Assembly: GCA_003487805.1 (NCBI GenBank)
Contig: DNNE01000046.1
Coordinates: 43,455-68,158 of the forward strand
Length of the DNA: 24,704 nt
Direction: 5' to 3'
DNA from: Blastocatellia bacterium
GTDB lineage: Bacteria > Acidobacteriota > Blastocatellia > Pyrinomonadales > Pyrinomonadaceae
This document shows positions 7,298 through 15,039 of this stretch, in pieces; within the stretch, counting starts at the first letter, position 1; each line of letters starts with the position of its first letter. The position numbers and the translations under genes are program-made. Under the pieces are notes generated by a model. The model was not told the DNA's origin. It saw only the letters and a program-made list of their open reading frames with translations, and did no database searches.

Positions 7298-7344
7298 ATT
7301 GAAGACTCAAGAAATGACCAAGCGGCTCGATGTGCGGCGCCTTC

Positions 7345-7641
7345 CTAGCGCGAACGCTTGTTCCCGCGTCGCGTTTGTGAGTGACTGACTGTTCGAGGTA
7401 GCTCTAACTCGTCGTCAATCAACGCCTCGACGTTGATTTTCGTTGCTCTGGCGTATTTCAACAACACATTTAATGCGGGCTCTCGAATTCCGCGCTCATA
7501 CTTCGAGATGTCGTTTCGGGTCAATTTCGAAGACAACCCCAAAGCTGTCACCAATCCATCCTGGGAAACGCCAAGATAAGTTCGAATCTGAGCCAGTTTC
7601 TTGCCCAGCTTGGTTGGCTTGTCGCGCGACCCTCTGCCCAT
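7345..7641 (-). CDS. XRE-family helix-turn-helix regulator
   Basis: This 98-residue protein has a Cro/C1-type helix-turn-helix over about residues 12-78: KLGKKLAQIRTYLGVSQDGL, then TRNDISKYERGIREPALNVLLKYARATKINVEALID. The MGRGSRDKP start and the basic C-terminal tail fit a small stand-alone repressor. The ATG at 7639-7641 has AGGAGG upstream at 8-nt spacing. The ribosome binding site and start codon lie inside a perfect inverted repeat, and two TTGTAGG-type direct repeats lie 25-70 bp upstream. Both are possible autoregulatory sites. The target genes are unknown; the divergent secreted-protein gene at 7943 is a candidate. Confidence 0.85.
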   Translation of the reverse strand: MGRGSRDKPTKLGKKLAQIRTYLGVSQDGLVTALGLSSKLTRNDISKYERGIREPALNVLLKYARATKINVEALIDDELELPRTVSHSQTRRGNKRSR

Positions 7642-7660
7642 CAGGATGTCCCTCCTGATG
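7639..7660 (-). promoter_or_regulatory. Inverted repeat over the XRE gene start
   Basis: CATCAGGA (7639-7646) and TCCTGATG (7653-7660) are perfect complements around a 6-nt loop. On the mRNA the left arm and loop carry AGGAGGG and the right arm carries the ATG, so a hairpin would hide the ribosome binding site and start codon. The same palindrome could serve as a dimer operator. Confidence 0.55.
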
Positions 7661-7664
7661 AAGC

Positions 7665-7711
7665 TTCGTTCCTACAACTTCTCTTGCAATGTGGGCTATT
7701 TGTCCCTACAA
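7665..7711 (-). repeat. Direct repeat upstream of the XRE gene
   Basis: On the minus strand TTGTAGGGACAAA (7699-7711) and TTGTAGGAACGAA (7665-7677) recur with a 34-bp period, matching at 11 of 13 positions. The position upstream of a repressor gene suggests operator sites. No clear promoter elements were assigned here. Confidence 0.4.
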
Positions 7712-7942
7712 TGCTCTCGAACGATTCGCTCGCGGGGAGTAGCAGGATTCGTAGCTCCCCAGCGGCTCTCATAGTTAGGGTTGAGAAGCCTCTTGGCCCA
7801 TAGTGTCTCGGATAATTTCAAGGATCGAGCGACACAAAACATATCAGAGAATAGTTGTCCTCGTCACCAAGATTCCGATCAGCAGCCAAGGCCCTGACTA
7901 CCACACTCTGTTTTCTTCAGCGGAATAAGTAAGGGGTACCCC

Positions 7943-9100
7943 ATGCTGACTCGTATTAAGCACCTGGCCTTTGCAATCTGTCTCTTTAGTATTAGCGCCG
8001 TAACTGCTGCGTCTTTTTGTTCGGCCCAATCTGACACTAAGTATGGGCGCAGCACCATACCCGCTGCGAAACGGCCGGCCGCGACGAATAAGTCTAAGGT
8101 TGAAGCATCCTTCGAAGTGCTGGCTCGCTTACGAGCCATGCGTGACTGTTGGAACGACCCTTATCAAGTGGGCGTAGGCGACGATCCCAAATATGAAAAC
8201 GACTCGCTGTTCTTTCGGTGCGACGACGAATATCCATTACGACTGGCTGAAGCACAGACAGCCGTCAGCGAAGCTCTGATCTGGCTTAAAGATCCTGTCC
8301 TAATACGCGAGGTCACAGCAGCGATAGGGGTTTTCAACGATCTCGAGACTCTCCATCGAGTCTTTGAAAGCCGCGGCTACTTCATCCTTCGTGTTGTCCG
8401 TGTGTCGGACATTTATCCAATCGCTCACAAATACAACCTTCCCTACCGGGATAACGAGATCTCGAAATTCACCGTTTACCAGGAAATGATGCCGAAGCGC
8501 CGCGTACACATCGATCGGCTGGCATCATTGATTCCCGGTGCGCCGGCGGATTCGAATCCAACATTGACGCCGGAACAAGCCGCCATGGCAGTCGATGACC
8601 TAGATTGGTACTATGCAATGCGCGAAGGCCCGGAAAAGAAGCGATATGACTGGTATCTTGGCCGACACCCCCAAGGGCGCCACGCCGCAGAAGCGCGTAA
8701 ACCAGTCGAGCAACCAGAGGTCTACAAAAAGGAACAGGATGCTAGGATCGCTCAACTTCACGATGAACTATTCGGCGTTACCCATCAGGTCATCGAAGCC
8801 TATATTCGCGGCAACAAAGCTGTCTTCGATCGACTCTTAGGTCCCAATTTTCCAACCCGCGCTCTCTACATCTCGCGGCTACGGCCGCAAACAGACGTGG
8901 CCTCTTTCGAAATCAGAGATCTTAAGATTCAAACCATGGACTACTACGCAGAACTCTATCGAGCAGACGTGTTAGTTCACTACAAGAGTCTTATGAATAA
9001 TAAGGAGCGCGATTATCACAACTGGATTCTCTATAAGCGAAGCAACGGAGTCTGGCAGATCGTCGAGTGGCACTCAGCCTACCAACCCAAGGACTATTGA
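7943..9100 (+). CDS. Secreted protein with NTF2-like C-terminus
   Basis: This 385-residue protein starts with a classical signal peptide: MLTRIKHLAFAICLFSISAV, with cleavage probably near FCSAQS around residue 29. It should be exported. The middle part has no family I recognise. The last ~120 residues, from LHDELFGVTHQVIEAYIRGN to WQIVEWHSAYQPKDY, look like an NTF2/SnoaL-like (DUF4440-type) domain, with the usual 'W.IV..H.S' ending. An AAGGGG ribosome binding site precedes the ATG within a GGGGTACCCC palindrome. A terminator follows at 9216. The gene is divergent from the XRE regulator. The function is unknown. Confidence 0.75.
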   Translation: MLTRIKHLAFAICLFSISAVTAASFCSAQSDTKYGRSTIPAAKRPAATNKSKVEASFEVLARLRAMRDCWNDPYQVGVGDDPKYENDSLFFRCDDEYPLRLAEAQTAVSEALIWLKDPVLIREVTAAIGVFNDLETLHRVFESRGYFILRVVRVSDIYPIAHKYNLPYRDNEISKFTVYQEMMPKRRVHIDRLASLIPGAPADSNPTLTPEQAAMAVDDLDWYYAMREGPEKKRYDWYLGRHPQGRHAAEARKPVEQPEVYKKEQDARIAQLHDELFGVTHQVIEAYIRGNKAVFDRLLGPNFPTRALYISRLRPQTDVASFEIRDLKIQTMDYYAELYRADVLVHYKSLMNNKERDYHNWILYKRSNGVWQIVEWHSAYQPKDY

Positions 9101-9191
9101 CAGCCTGATAGTTTTGGCTAGAATACTGACAATCTGGGCGTCGCTTGTGGGGTGAGGACACAAGTACAGAGGCTGAACGTCTCCGCCCAAT

Positions 9192-9248
9192 CACACAGCC
9201 CCTAAAGCTGTGAGGAAAGGCCAGGCTTGTGGGAGGGCCCGGCCTTTT
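9192..9248 (+). terminator. Tandem hairpins and terminator after the secreted-protein gene
   Basis: CACAGC/GCTGTG (about 9194-9212) forms a first hairpin. AAAGGCC (9216-9222) and GGCCTTTT (9241-9248) form a second stem that runs straight into a T-run. The second hairpin should stop rightward transcription from the gene ending at 9100. Confidence 0.55.
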
Positions 9249-9253
9249 CGATT

Positions 9254-9514
9254 TCATACCTTCCTAGTTCCTACAGCAATCAATCGGATCTTGTGCAAAG
9301 TATTTGCGCGGCGGTTCCACCCTTCTTTGACGATTATGGGCACCATGATGAGAGCCGCTACAGGATCGGCCCACCACCAGCCCACCAGCGCATTAAGCAC
9401 CAGACGCCGCGCCCAGCTTAAACTGACGGAAAAAAGGTTGACTTTCCAATACTTCAGTCTTAGGCTTGGGCTGGCTGAGAAATACAGGACGGAGCGACCT
9501 AGTCCCAGAGACAA
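9254..9514 (-). pseudogene. Relic of a cation-efflux (CDF-like) transporter
   Basis: Within this 86-codon frame, roughly 9305-9409, the translation reads RRLVLNALVGWWWADPVAAL followed by IMVPIIVKEGW. This is a typical transmembrane segment of small cation-diffusion-facilitator-like transporters ('N.L.GWWWADP.AAL.MVP.I.+EG'). The flanking residues do not continue the family: the rest of the transporter is missing on the left, and the residues upstream look random. It is therefore a fragment of a decayed transporter gene. Confidence 0.5.
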
Positions 9515-9674
9515 AAGGGACCTACACGATGGACGTACCCCGGAATGGTTTCTTGGTACAACTTAATGCGGTGAATCCAATATTGTTGCGTTAGGCATGG
9601 AAGGTTAAAGACCTCCTAACTCGTCGGAATATCACGAGGTCCTAGGGCCCTAAGCCCACAAACGGAGTCAGGCC

Positions 9675-9712
9675 AGACATACCCAGGATTCATTGAGGTT
9701 AGGGGTATGTCT
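9675..9712. repeat. Perfect 10-bp inverted repeat
   Basis: AGACATACCC (9675-9684) and GGGTATGTCT (9703-9712) are exact complements separated by 18 bp. The right arm touches the TTG that would start the small ORF at 9712. It could be a protein-binding site, an RNA hairpin or the remains of a small mobile element; there is no T-run to make it a terminator. Confidence 0.5.
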
Positions 9713-9912
9713 TGTCAAACATTTCAACCAAGTCGTCTCTTCAGGCGAATTCCTTTCCACGAATCATTGCTTTCTTTGACGCCGCCGAATTGTGTGTAGA
9801 TAGAAGCGAGAAGCTACTGTCTAAGTGCAAGCCAGCGGTAATAAGTCTTTTCGTGTTGCTTCACTTGATAGTGGATATGGTTGTTGTCTCAACCGTTCTG
9901 CTAAAGAGGTAG
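9712..9912 (+). CDS. Possible small membrane protein
   Basis: This 66-codon frame begins at a TTG and ends with a hydrophobic stretch, PAVISLFVLLHLIVDMVVVSTVL, about residues 41-63, suggesting one C-terminal membrane segment. AGGTTAGGGG lies just upstream. A hairpin over the start region may interfere with translation. No family is recognised, and a chance ORF is possible. Confidence 0.3.
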   Translation: MSNISTKSSLQANSFPRIIAFFDAAELCVDRSEKLLSKCKPAVISLFVLLHLIVDMVVVSTVLLKR

Positions 9913-9913
9913 C

Positions 9914-10263
9914 CTAGTCGTAAATATCTGAATTGGGGTCTTCTTGGTCGGGGAGCGGTGTCTCGTCGTCGTTGGTCATTTGGTCTTCGTTTACGGCCGC
10001 TCGAATAAGGAATTCTGAGACTAAATCTGTCCCTCCAATGATCGCCCTTCCGGGATTTCACCGGTGAGGAGTTCGTTGGCCCCACGTTGACGACCTGCCG
10101 CGGTACCCGCTGCTGCGTGAGCGTTTTTCAGGGAAGCAGTCTCACTCTCTGCCGGATGGCTGATGCGTGCGTTTATGTTAGCGTGGGCACCGACGTCGAT
10201 TCGAAAGCGAAGCCAACTCGATAGCGGACCCGATTCAGTATCTAAGTTGCGTTTTAATCGTCG
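9914..10263 (-). pseudogene. Frameshifted coding relic after the GGDEF gene
   Basis: From 10263 to about 10050 one minus-strand frame has protein-like content (for example ASLKNAHAAAGTAAGRQRGA, then NELLTGEIPEG). From about 10050 to the stop at 9914 the next frame continues smoothly: AIIGGTDLVSEFLIRAAVNE, then an acidic tail ending SDIYD. One missing base in the G-run near 10045-10050 would join them into about 115 residues. No ATG, GTG or TTG is available in the first frame, so the 5' end is also lost. It overlaps the end of the GGDEF gene. The family is not recognised. A sequencing or assembly indel is an alternative. Confidence 0.35.
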
Positions 10264-11327
10264 TCATGATCTGTTTGGAGGGTTCTTTCAAATAGTGGCT
10301 CCTCATCAAGGTCGGTAAAGTCGCAAATCCTTTCTAGAGCGTTTCTATCAATGAGCGTATCCACTACCATTCGTAATCTGTCAGGGCTTATGCTTACGCG
10401 CCTTAGAATTTCTTCAAAAGATAGGCCAACTGCATAGCTACCTGTTATGTACGCATCTAAGACCTCTACACATTCTTCTGGTGTAACCGCGTAATCGTGA
10501 TAACTGGTGACGCCACTCTCTCCTGCGAGATCCTTTACACCCCAGTGAACAACCTGATTCTTTCCTTTCGTTTTAGCCGCCATTGCCGCTTTGTCAGCAG
10601 ACACCTCCAACTCCTCCAACTTGCAAAACGTTGGACAAGTTGATACCCCGAGCGTGGCCGTTACAAAACCTTTCCCGATAACTGGAAAATCATGCTTCTC
10701 AATAGTACGTCTGATCCTTTCGGCAACGGCACAAGCTTCCTCAGGGCTAAAATTGTGAAGAAGAATAACTATTTCATCTCCCGACCTATGAAACAGTTTG
10801 CCCTTCCTTCTAACCGCCAACTCTGTGATCCTAATTGCTTCTCGAATCACTTGATCACCGACAGAATGGTCGTGCTGATCGTTGACCGACTTAAAGTTGT
10901 CCAAATCCATAAACAAGCACGACACTAAGTCTTGGTCATTCAGGACAGAAACTTCCGACTTGAACATTTTCAGGTTTGGGATGCCAAAATGGCTGACACC
11001 TGAAGATTCGACGTGTGATTGAGAATCAACGACCCCCTCCTCTAGCGCCTTCGAGCCCTTTTCAGTAATTTTCACCCAATCGTCAGGATTAGTGTTCAAA
11101 TTATCAAACGGAACGACGTAGCCATCCCTTCTCAGTTCATCAAAGCAGACACTTGCGCGGTATCTCGTTGGCGGATCGAACGTAATTCCTAAGGAGATCT
11201 CAACCGAGCTTTGCCCGCGTGCAAGACCGGACAACAAGTTCCACTTGTACTCGCCTTGGCTCTTGCTCTTAAGCAGCCGTAATATTGCCAGCTTGATGAG
11301 TTCGGAGGGGATTTCGTCATCTGCCAT
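10254..11327 (-). CDS. GGDEF-domain protein flanked by winged helices
   Basis: This 357-residue protein has a GGDEF nucleotide-cyclase domain at about residues 134-262. The metal-binding segment FMDLDNFKSVND is at 139-150. The signature is RSGDE at 181-185 instead of GGDEF; SGDEF-type variants can be active. The RxxD inhibitory site is absent, since the equivalent stretch reads RRKG. Residues 8-98 look like a winged helix ending in WVKITEKGSKALEEG, and residues 295-330 (LSFEEILRRVSISPDRLRMV) look like another. The plan therefore links a signal or DNA sensor to a possible cyclic-dinucleotide synthase. It lies 3' of the Gabija-like pair in the same direction, separated by a palindromic element, so joint function is possible but not shown. 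Confidence 0.75.
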   Translation of the reverse strand: MADDEIPSELIKLAILRLLKSKSQGEYKWNLLSGLARGQSSVEISLGITFDPPTRYRASVCFDELRRDGYVVPFDNLNTNPDDWVKITEKGSKALEEGVVDSQSHVESSGVSHFGIPNLKMFKSEVSVLNDQDLVSCLFMDLDNFKSVNDQHDHSVGDQVIREAIRITELAVRRKGKLFHRSGDEIVILLHNFSPEEACAVAERIRRTIEKHDFPVIGKGFVTATLGVSTCPTFCKLEELEVSADKAAMAAKTKGKNQVVHWGVKDLAGESGVTSYHDYAVTPEECVEVLDAYITGSYAVGLSFEEILRRVSISPDRLRMVVDTLIDRNALERICDFTDLDEEPLFERTLQTDHDDD

Positions 11328-11404
11328 TCGGTGTATCCTCTAGCATTAGCGACTTCTTGAATCTGCCACATTTCGCGAGATTTCGGGATAGAAAATCGGG
11401 GGGC

Positions 11405-11550
11405 AGGCCTGCGATTCTGCGATTTTAATAATCAAGATTCCGAACTCCTCGGCATGACGTGTCATTGATCTCTGCGGTTGATGAATACAAGCGCTGGCCG
11501 AGGAAATCTTGTCGCCGCTTAGGGTCAAGCAAGATCGCAGAATCCCAGAT
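11405..11550. repeat. Palindromic element E1 (REP/MITE-like)
   Basis: The left tip AGGCCTGCGATTCTGCGAT (11405-11423) is matched in inverted form on the right by GATCGCAGAATCCCAGAT (11533-11550). The interior closely matches element E2 at 14869, with shared blocks such as TTCCGAAC, TTGATCT, GATGAAT and GCTGGCCGAGG. E1 carries about 27 extra bases before the right tip. It lies between the helicase gene and the GGDEF gene. Confidence 0.7.
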
Positions 11551-11568
11551 CTCACCCAGATCTCTAAT

Positions 11569-12915
11569 CTAGGTTGCACGCTTGCTCCTTTTCGGGGGGC
11601 CAAAGGCCGGTTCGGCAGAACCCAGCAAGCCTACCACTGGATCGTCGAGGCAACTCTGCTCGTCCCCAAGATAAAGAACGACGCAGGTTCTCTTGGCTCG
11701 TGTCACTGCGTTGTACAGCAGTCTTCGACGCATCTCTTCGGACCAGCCCTTTACGCTATGAGGAGACCAAAAGATAACCACATTGTCGAACTCCCGGTTC
11801 TTTGCCCCGTGAACCGTGAGTGCCATTCGTTTTACAGCACGATGATGCCATAACGCGCGAGTGCTCATGAATCTTTGCGCCAATGAAACCGCAAACGACA
11901 TTGGTATCTCAGACAGTCCTCTAAGTTTGCTTGCTTTAACTATGAAATGAGCAGCCCGCAGCGCAGTAGGGCTAAGCGGAGCATTCGGTACACGCCAAAC
12001 CTTCCTGGCCCGGTTTAAGGCCATCTCTTTCATCAGCCCTGTAGTCTCTTCTTGTTTTGACGCTTCGCGACGCCAATAAACCGGAACCCTTCCTTTTCTT
12101 CTAAGCCAATCGTCATGAGCCCGAAGAATGTTCGTTATATCTCTGTGCGTCGGAGATATTAGAGCGAAGTCACCACCAGGCCGATGGAACGTCAGCTTCG
12201 TAGCCGCCATCACAATTACTGGGCAACAGTAGACGGATATCGTCGTCTGAAGCGAGCGAGTATTGGTCCTGAGCGCTACGGATGCCTTCACGATCGCGGC
12301 AATCGAGCATCGGTGAGGCTTTGTAAGCGTGACGACCCTCGCACCCAATTCATGAGCTTCTCGGATCCAGTTGACCGAAGGGCAACCTTCGACCCCATCT
12401 TCGAGGAGTTGGAAATCGTCAGCCGCGGCAAATAACTGGCAATGCTTGGCGAGTTGTTTGACCAGATCAAGCTTTGCGCCATGACAGTCCTGGAATTCAT
12501 CGATCACGACTATCGGATAACTGAATCCTATTAATTGACCAACGGTTGAACTGGCGATCAGTATTGCGGCTTCTTCGCAGATACGAGTAAAAGTTAGATG
12601 GGACTGGAACGGACCTTCGAAGGAACTGTCTTCAGAAGTTGGCACAATCGGGCGGCTATGCCCCATCGCTCCGCGCCATCTATTCACCACCGTTAATGCA
12701 AACGAGTCAATCGTTCTAATAACAGTCGGAACTTCGCGGCAGTCCTCTCGCATCTTCTCTTCCAACCTTCGTATTGCACCGTGCATAACGGACAATGCTA
12801 GAACGCGCTGTTGCTTGTCGAGCAATAGTTTTCCGGTGCTTTCGCGGGTGGCCCCCATCAATTCTTTGGTCTTACCGGTTCCCGCGTGACCGAGGAAAAA
12901 GGCTGGTTGTAGCAC
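11569..12915 (-). CDS. gajB: UvrD-like helicase of a Gabija-like system (GajB)
   Basis: This 448-residue superfamily 1 helicase has Walker A GHAGTGKT at residues 9-16, Walker B VIDEFQD at 138-143, a TKPHRCS motif at 198-204, a TVHGAKNREFDNVVIF motif at 367-382 and YNAVTRAKRT at 401-410. These correspond to UvrD/PcrA motifs I, II, IV, V and VI. The length matches GajB (about 490) rather than full UvrD (about 700), so accessory domains are reduced. It begins with GTG 4 nt after the stop of the OLD-family nuclease gene, the gene order of Gabija anti-phage defence and class 2 OLD systems. In Gabija the helicase is recruited by the GajA tetramer. The role here is inferred from this pairing. Confidence 0.8.
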   Translation of the reverse strand: MLQPAFFLGHAGTGKTKELMGATRESTGKLLLDKQQRVLALSVMHGAIRRLEEKMREDCREVPTVIRTIDSFALTVVNRWRGAMGHSRPIVPTSEDSSFEGPFQSHLTFTRICEEAAILIASSTVGQLIGFSYPIVVIDEFQDCHGAKLDLVKQLAKHCQLFAAADDFQLLEDGVEGCPSVNWIREAHELGARVVTLTKPHRCSIAAIVKASVALRTNTRSLQTTISVYCCPVIVMAATKLTFHRPGGDFALISPTHRDITNILRAHDDWLRRKGRVPVYWRREASKQEETTGLMKEMALNRARKVWRVPNAPLSPTALRAAHFIVKASKLRGLSEIPMSFAVSLAQRFMSTRALWHHRAVKRMALTVHGAKNREFDNVVIFWSPHSVKGWSEEMRRRLLYNAVTRAKRTCVVLYLGDEQSCLDDPVVGLLGSAEPAFGPPKRSKRAT

Positions 12916-12918
12916 TCG

Positions 12919-14751
12919 TCAGACTCTCTTTATATGACCTGCCCTAAAAATGCTCGTGCCGGTCGTTGCGTTCTCGATTGTCCACGCTGTGTTGGTGGGC
13001 GCTTCGCCCCGCGCAATGAGGCTCAGATCGTATAGGAATTCTGCTGCGCGCAAAACACAGTTTTCATTGTTGGCGCACTCCCATGCCAAGTTCTCATGAA
13101 GCTCCAAATCTTTTTTTTCCTGGCTCCTTGAAAGCGCCCGTTGGAGAGACCTCAAACTGCGTTCGTTAGTGTCCGGCAAAAGGGTGACCAAGGCGCTGCT
13201 TGGATCGCCCAGGGATGGTTCGAGGATCCAAGAGGAGAGATATTCCGCTCCGGCGTCTGCGCCAAGTTGAACTATGCGAGAAGGTGAGGAGCTAGACAGT
13301 ATTGTTTTGATTTTGTCGTTACCGGCACGGTCCCCATCGAGAAACGGAACGGCATCCGGTCGGAACTGAGATATCTCAAGAAACGTCTCCGCAACCGCCG
13401 AATCGCTAGTCGGTATCAAGCACAAGGGTGTTAACCTGAATTTTGTGATCGCAGTGTCGGACGATTCAGCAACCCGTTGCCAGAGCCTCAGCCAATGGTA
13501 ATCAAATATGCCCTCGGGTACCAGTATCAGGGGACCCATTAGCGCTTCATAAAACTCCTGCCGGAACTTCAGGTATAGATTCTCCACACGGTTTTTCCCT
13601 ATCTCTCGAATTGCCTCTCTTCTTACACGTTTGGAGGAGAGTTTGCCCACCTGATTACGTACGAAGATAACCTGATTTGGCTGATAACCTGACGCTATGT
13701 TCGGTGAGTGTGTTGTGACAATCGATTGGACCGCTGCAGATTGAATTCTGCTCGCTAACTTCCTATGAAGCGCTGGATGGAGATGTAGTTCTGGCTCCTC
13801 TGCAATCAAGATAAAGTTCTTCGCCCTCTCCAAACGCTTCCTGCCAAAAGCCAACAGCAGAAGGAGTGTCTGCAATGAGATCACGCCCGATCCTTGGCGT
13901 GCCACGGGAAGGAGAAAATCAGTATCCTGTGCATCTCTTGCCAAGAATGCGACTAGGCTTCGCAATACCGATGTGGCGTCCAGCCCGGTGGGCCGATACG
14001 CTAAGTGAAACTCACTTTCCTTGAAGAAGAATGATCCCAGTTCGCTCTCAGCATCTTTCAGAATGGTAGCGAATGGTTCCGCCTCCTCAACCTTTGTGAC
14101 TCTGGAGCGAAGATCGTGCTTGAGAGTGTCTATGGCTAGGCCCGGAACGGCTTCATATTCTTTGAGCACCTTAATGAAGGTTGAGGATCCAAACGATAAA
14201 AGCTTGTCCCACTCGCGTGCGCTTGGCAAAAGAAACACACCCACGTCCCGCAGCAGATCATTCGGTATGACTCGGCAGTCGTCATCGAACGGATCACATT
14301 CGCCATCGTAAAAGAATCGCTTCAGTTCGAACTCGCACGCTTCGTCATCATATCGAGCGGCTAAAGAAACTTGGGCAGCTAGTTTGGTTTGAGGGGGACG
14401 GTCTGCGGCTTCGACTACATTTTCAGTTACCTCACTCCACCAGACGGGCGTCGCTCCGTTCCCGGCGAACCACTCGGGAAACGAAACAGGGTTGTCGTTA
14501 GTGCCGTCTCCAAAGTCGGACAAGGTTGCTGTAATTGTGAAGCGTGATTCAGGCTTTGGATCGCCGCCATAGAAATCCCAATCAGAGAGCGGTTGATACA
14601 TACGATCTCTGCTAAAAAGCAGGGCGAGGGCTTCGGCCACAGCAGATTTTCCGGCGTTGTTCGATCCGAGAAGAACACTGTGTTTTGGAAAAACAATACT
14701 ACCGCGCTCAATTCCCCGAAAATTCGTCAGATGGAGTTTGCAGATTCGCAT
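12919..14751 (-). CDS. gajA: OLD-family ATPase/TOPRIM nuclease (GajA-like)
   Basis: This 610-residue protein has an ABC-type ATPase half and a TOPRIM nuclease half. Walker A GSNNAGKS is at residues 29-36, the signature-like QGSGVISLQ at 286-294, Walker B FILIAEEPELHLHP at 313-326 and the H-loop TTHSPN at 346-351. The TOPRIM acidic residue lies in LVPEGIFD (E413) and the DxD in FLDGDRAG (D472, D474). All expected catalytic residues appear intact. With the UvrD-like gene 3 nt downstream it forms a class 2 OLD/Gabija-type defence pair. GajA nicks phage DNA when nucleotide pools fall. I chose the ATG at 14751, preceded by GAGGGG; a TTG at 14790 would add 13 residues. Confidence 0.83.
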   Translation of the reverse strand: MRICKLHLTNFRGIERGSIVFPKHSVLLGSNNAGKSAVAEALALLFSRDRMYQPLSDWDFYGGDPKPESRFTITATLSDFGDGTNDNPVSFPEWFAGNGATPVWWSEVTENVVEAADRPPQTKLAAQVSLAARYDDEACEFELKRFFYDGECDPFDDDCRVIPNDLLRDVGVFLLPSAREWDKLLSFGSSTFIKVLKEYEAVPGLAIDTLKHDLRSRVTKVEEAEPFATILKDAESELGSFFFKESEFHLAYRPTGLDATSVLRSLVAFLARDAQDTDFLLPVARQGSGVISLQTLLLLLAFGRKRLERAKNFILIAEEPELHLHPALHRKLASRIQSAAVQSIVTTHSPNIASGYQPNQVIFVRNQVGKLSSKRVRREAIREIGKNRVENLYLKFRQEFYEALMGPLILVPEGIFDYHWLRLWQRVAESSDTAITKFRLTPLCLIPTSDSAVAETFLEISQFRPDAVPFLDGDRAGNDKIKTILSSSSPSRIVQLGADAGAEYLSSWILEPSLGDPSSALVTLLPDTNERSLRSLQRALSRSQEKKDLELHENLAWECANNENCVLRAAEFLYDLSLIARGEAPTNTAWTIENATTGTSIFRAGHIKRV

Positions 14752-14868
14752 TGCCCCCCTCAGGTGAGTGATTTCAAACTGACGAGTCAATACTAACTAG
14801 CGTCTATCCTCAAGTCTACATCTAACACACGCTTGGTTGAGAACTAAAAGAAAAAGAACGCCGGGATC

Positions 14869-14985
14869 AGGCCTTCGATTCTGCGATTTTCAATAATCAC
14901 TGTTCCGAACCAATCATCATGTTTGATTGATCTTTGTGGTCGATGAATGCAAATGCTGGCCGAGGGATCGCAGAATCGCAGGCCT
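14869..14985. repeat. Palindromic element E2 (REP/MITE-like)
   Basis: The left tip AGGCCTTCGATTCTGCGAT (14869-14887) pairs with the right tip ATCGCAGAATCGCAGGCCT (14967-14985), with only one mismatch. The outer bases CCGGGATC and GTCTCGG extend the palindrome. The interior is the same family as E1, without its extra 27 bases. It sits in the divergent spacer between the Gabija-like operon and the PIN/HNH pair. Confidence 0.75.
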
Positions 14986-15039
14986 GTCTCGGATTCACCG
15001 ATTCGAATTAATAGGTATACTTAGCGTCGATGAGGCGTT

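Noticed and set aside
7734..7760. GGGGAG...CTCCCC hairpin in the XRE upstream region as a terminator
   Set aside because: There is no T-run on either strand and no gene ends there.
9861..10085. Arg-rich 74-codon minus-strand frame
   Set aside because: A third frame over the frameshifted relic, with R/P-rich shadow composition and no family resemblance.
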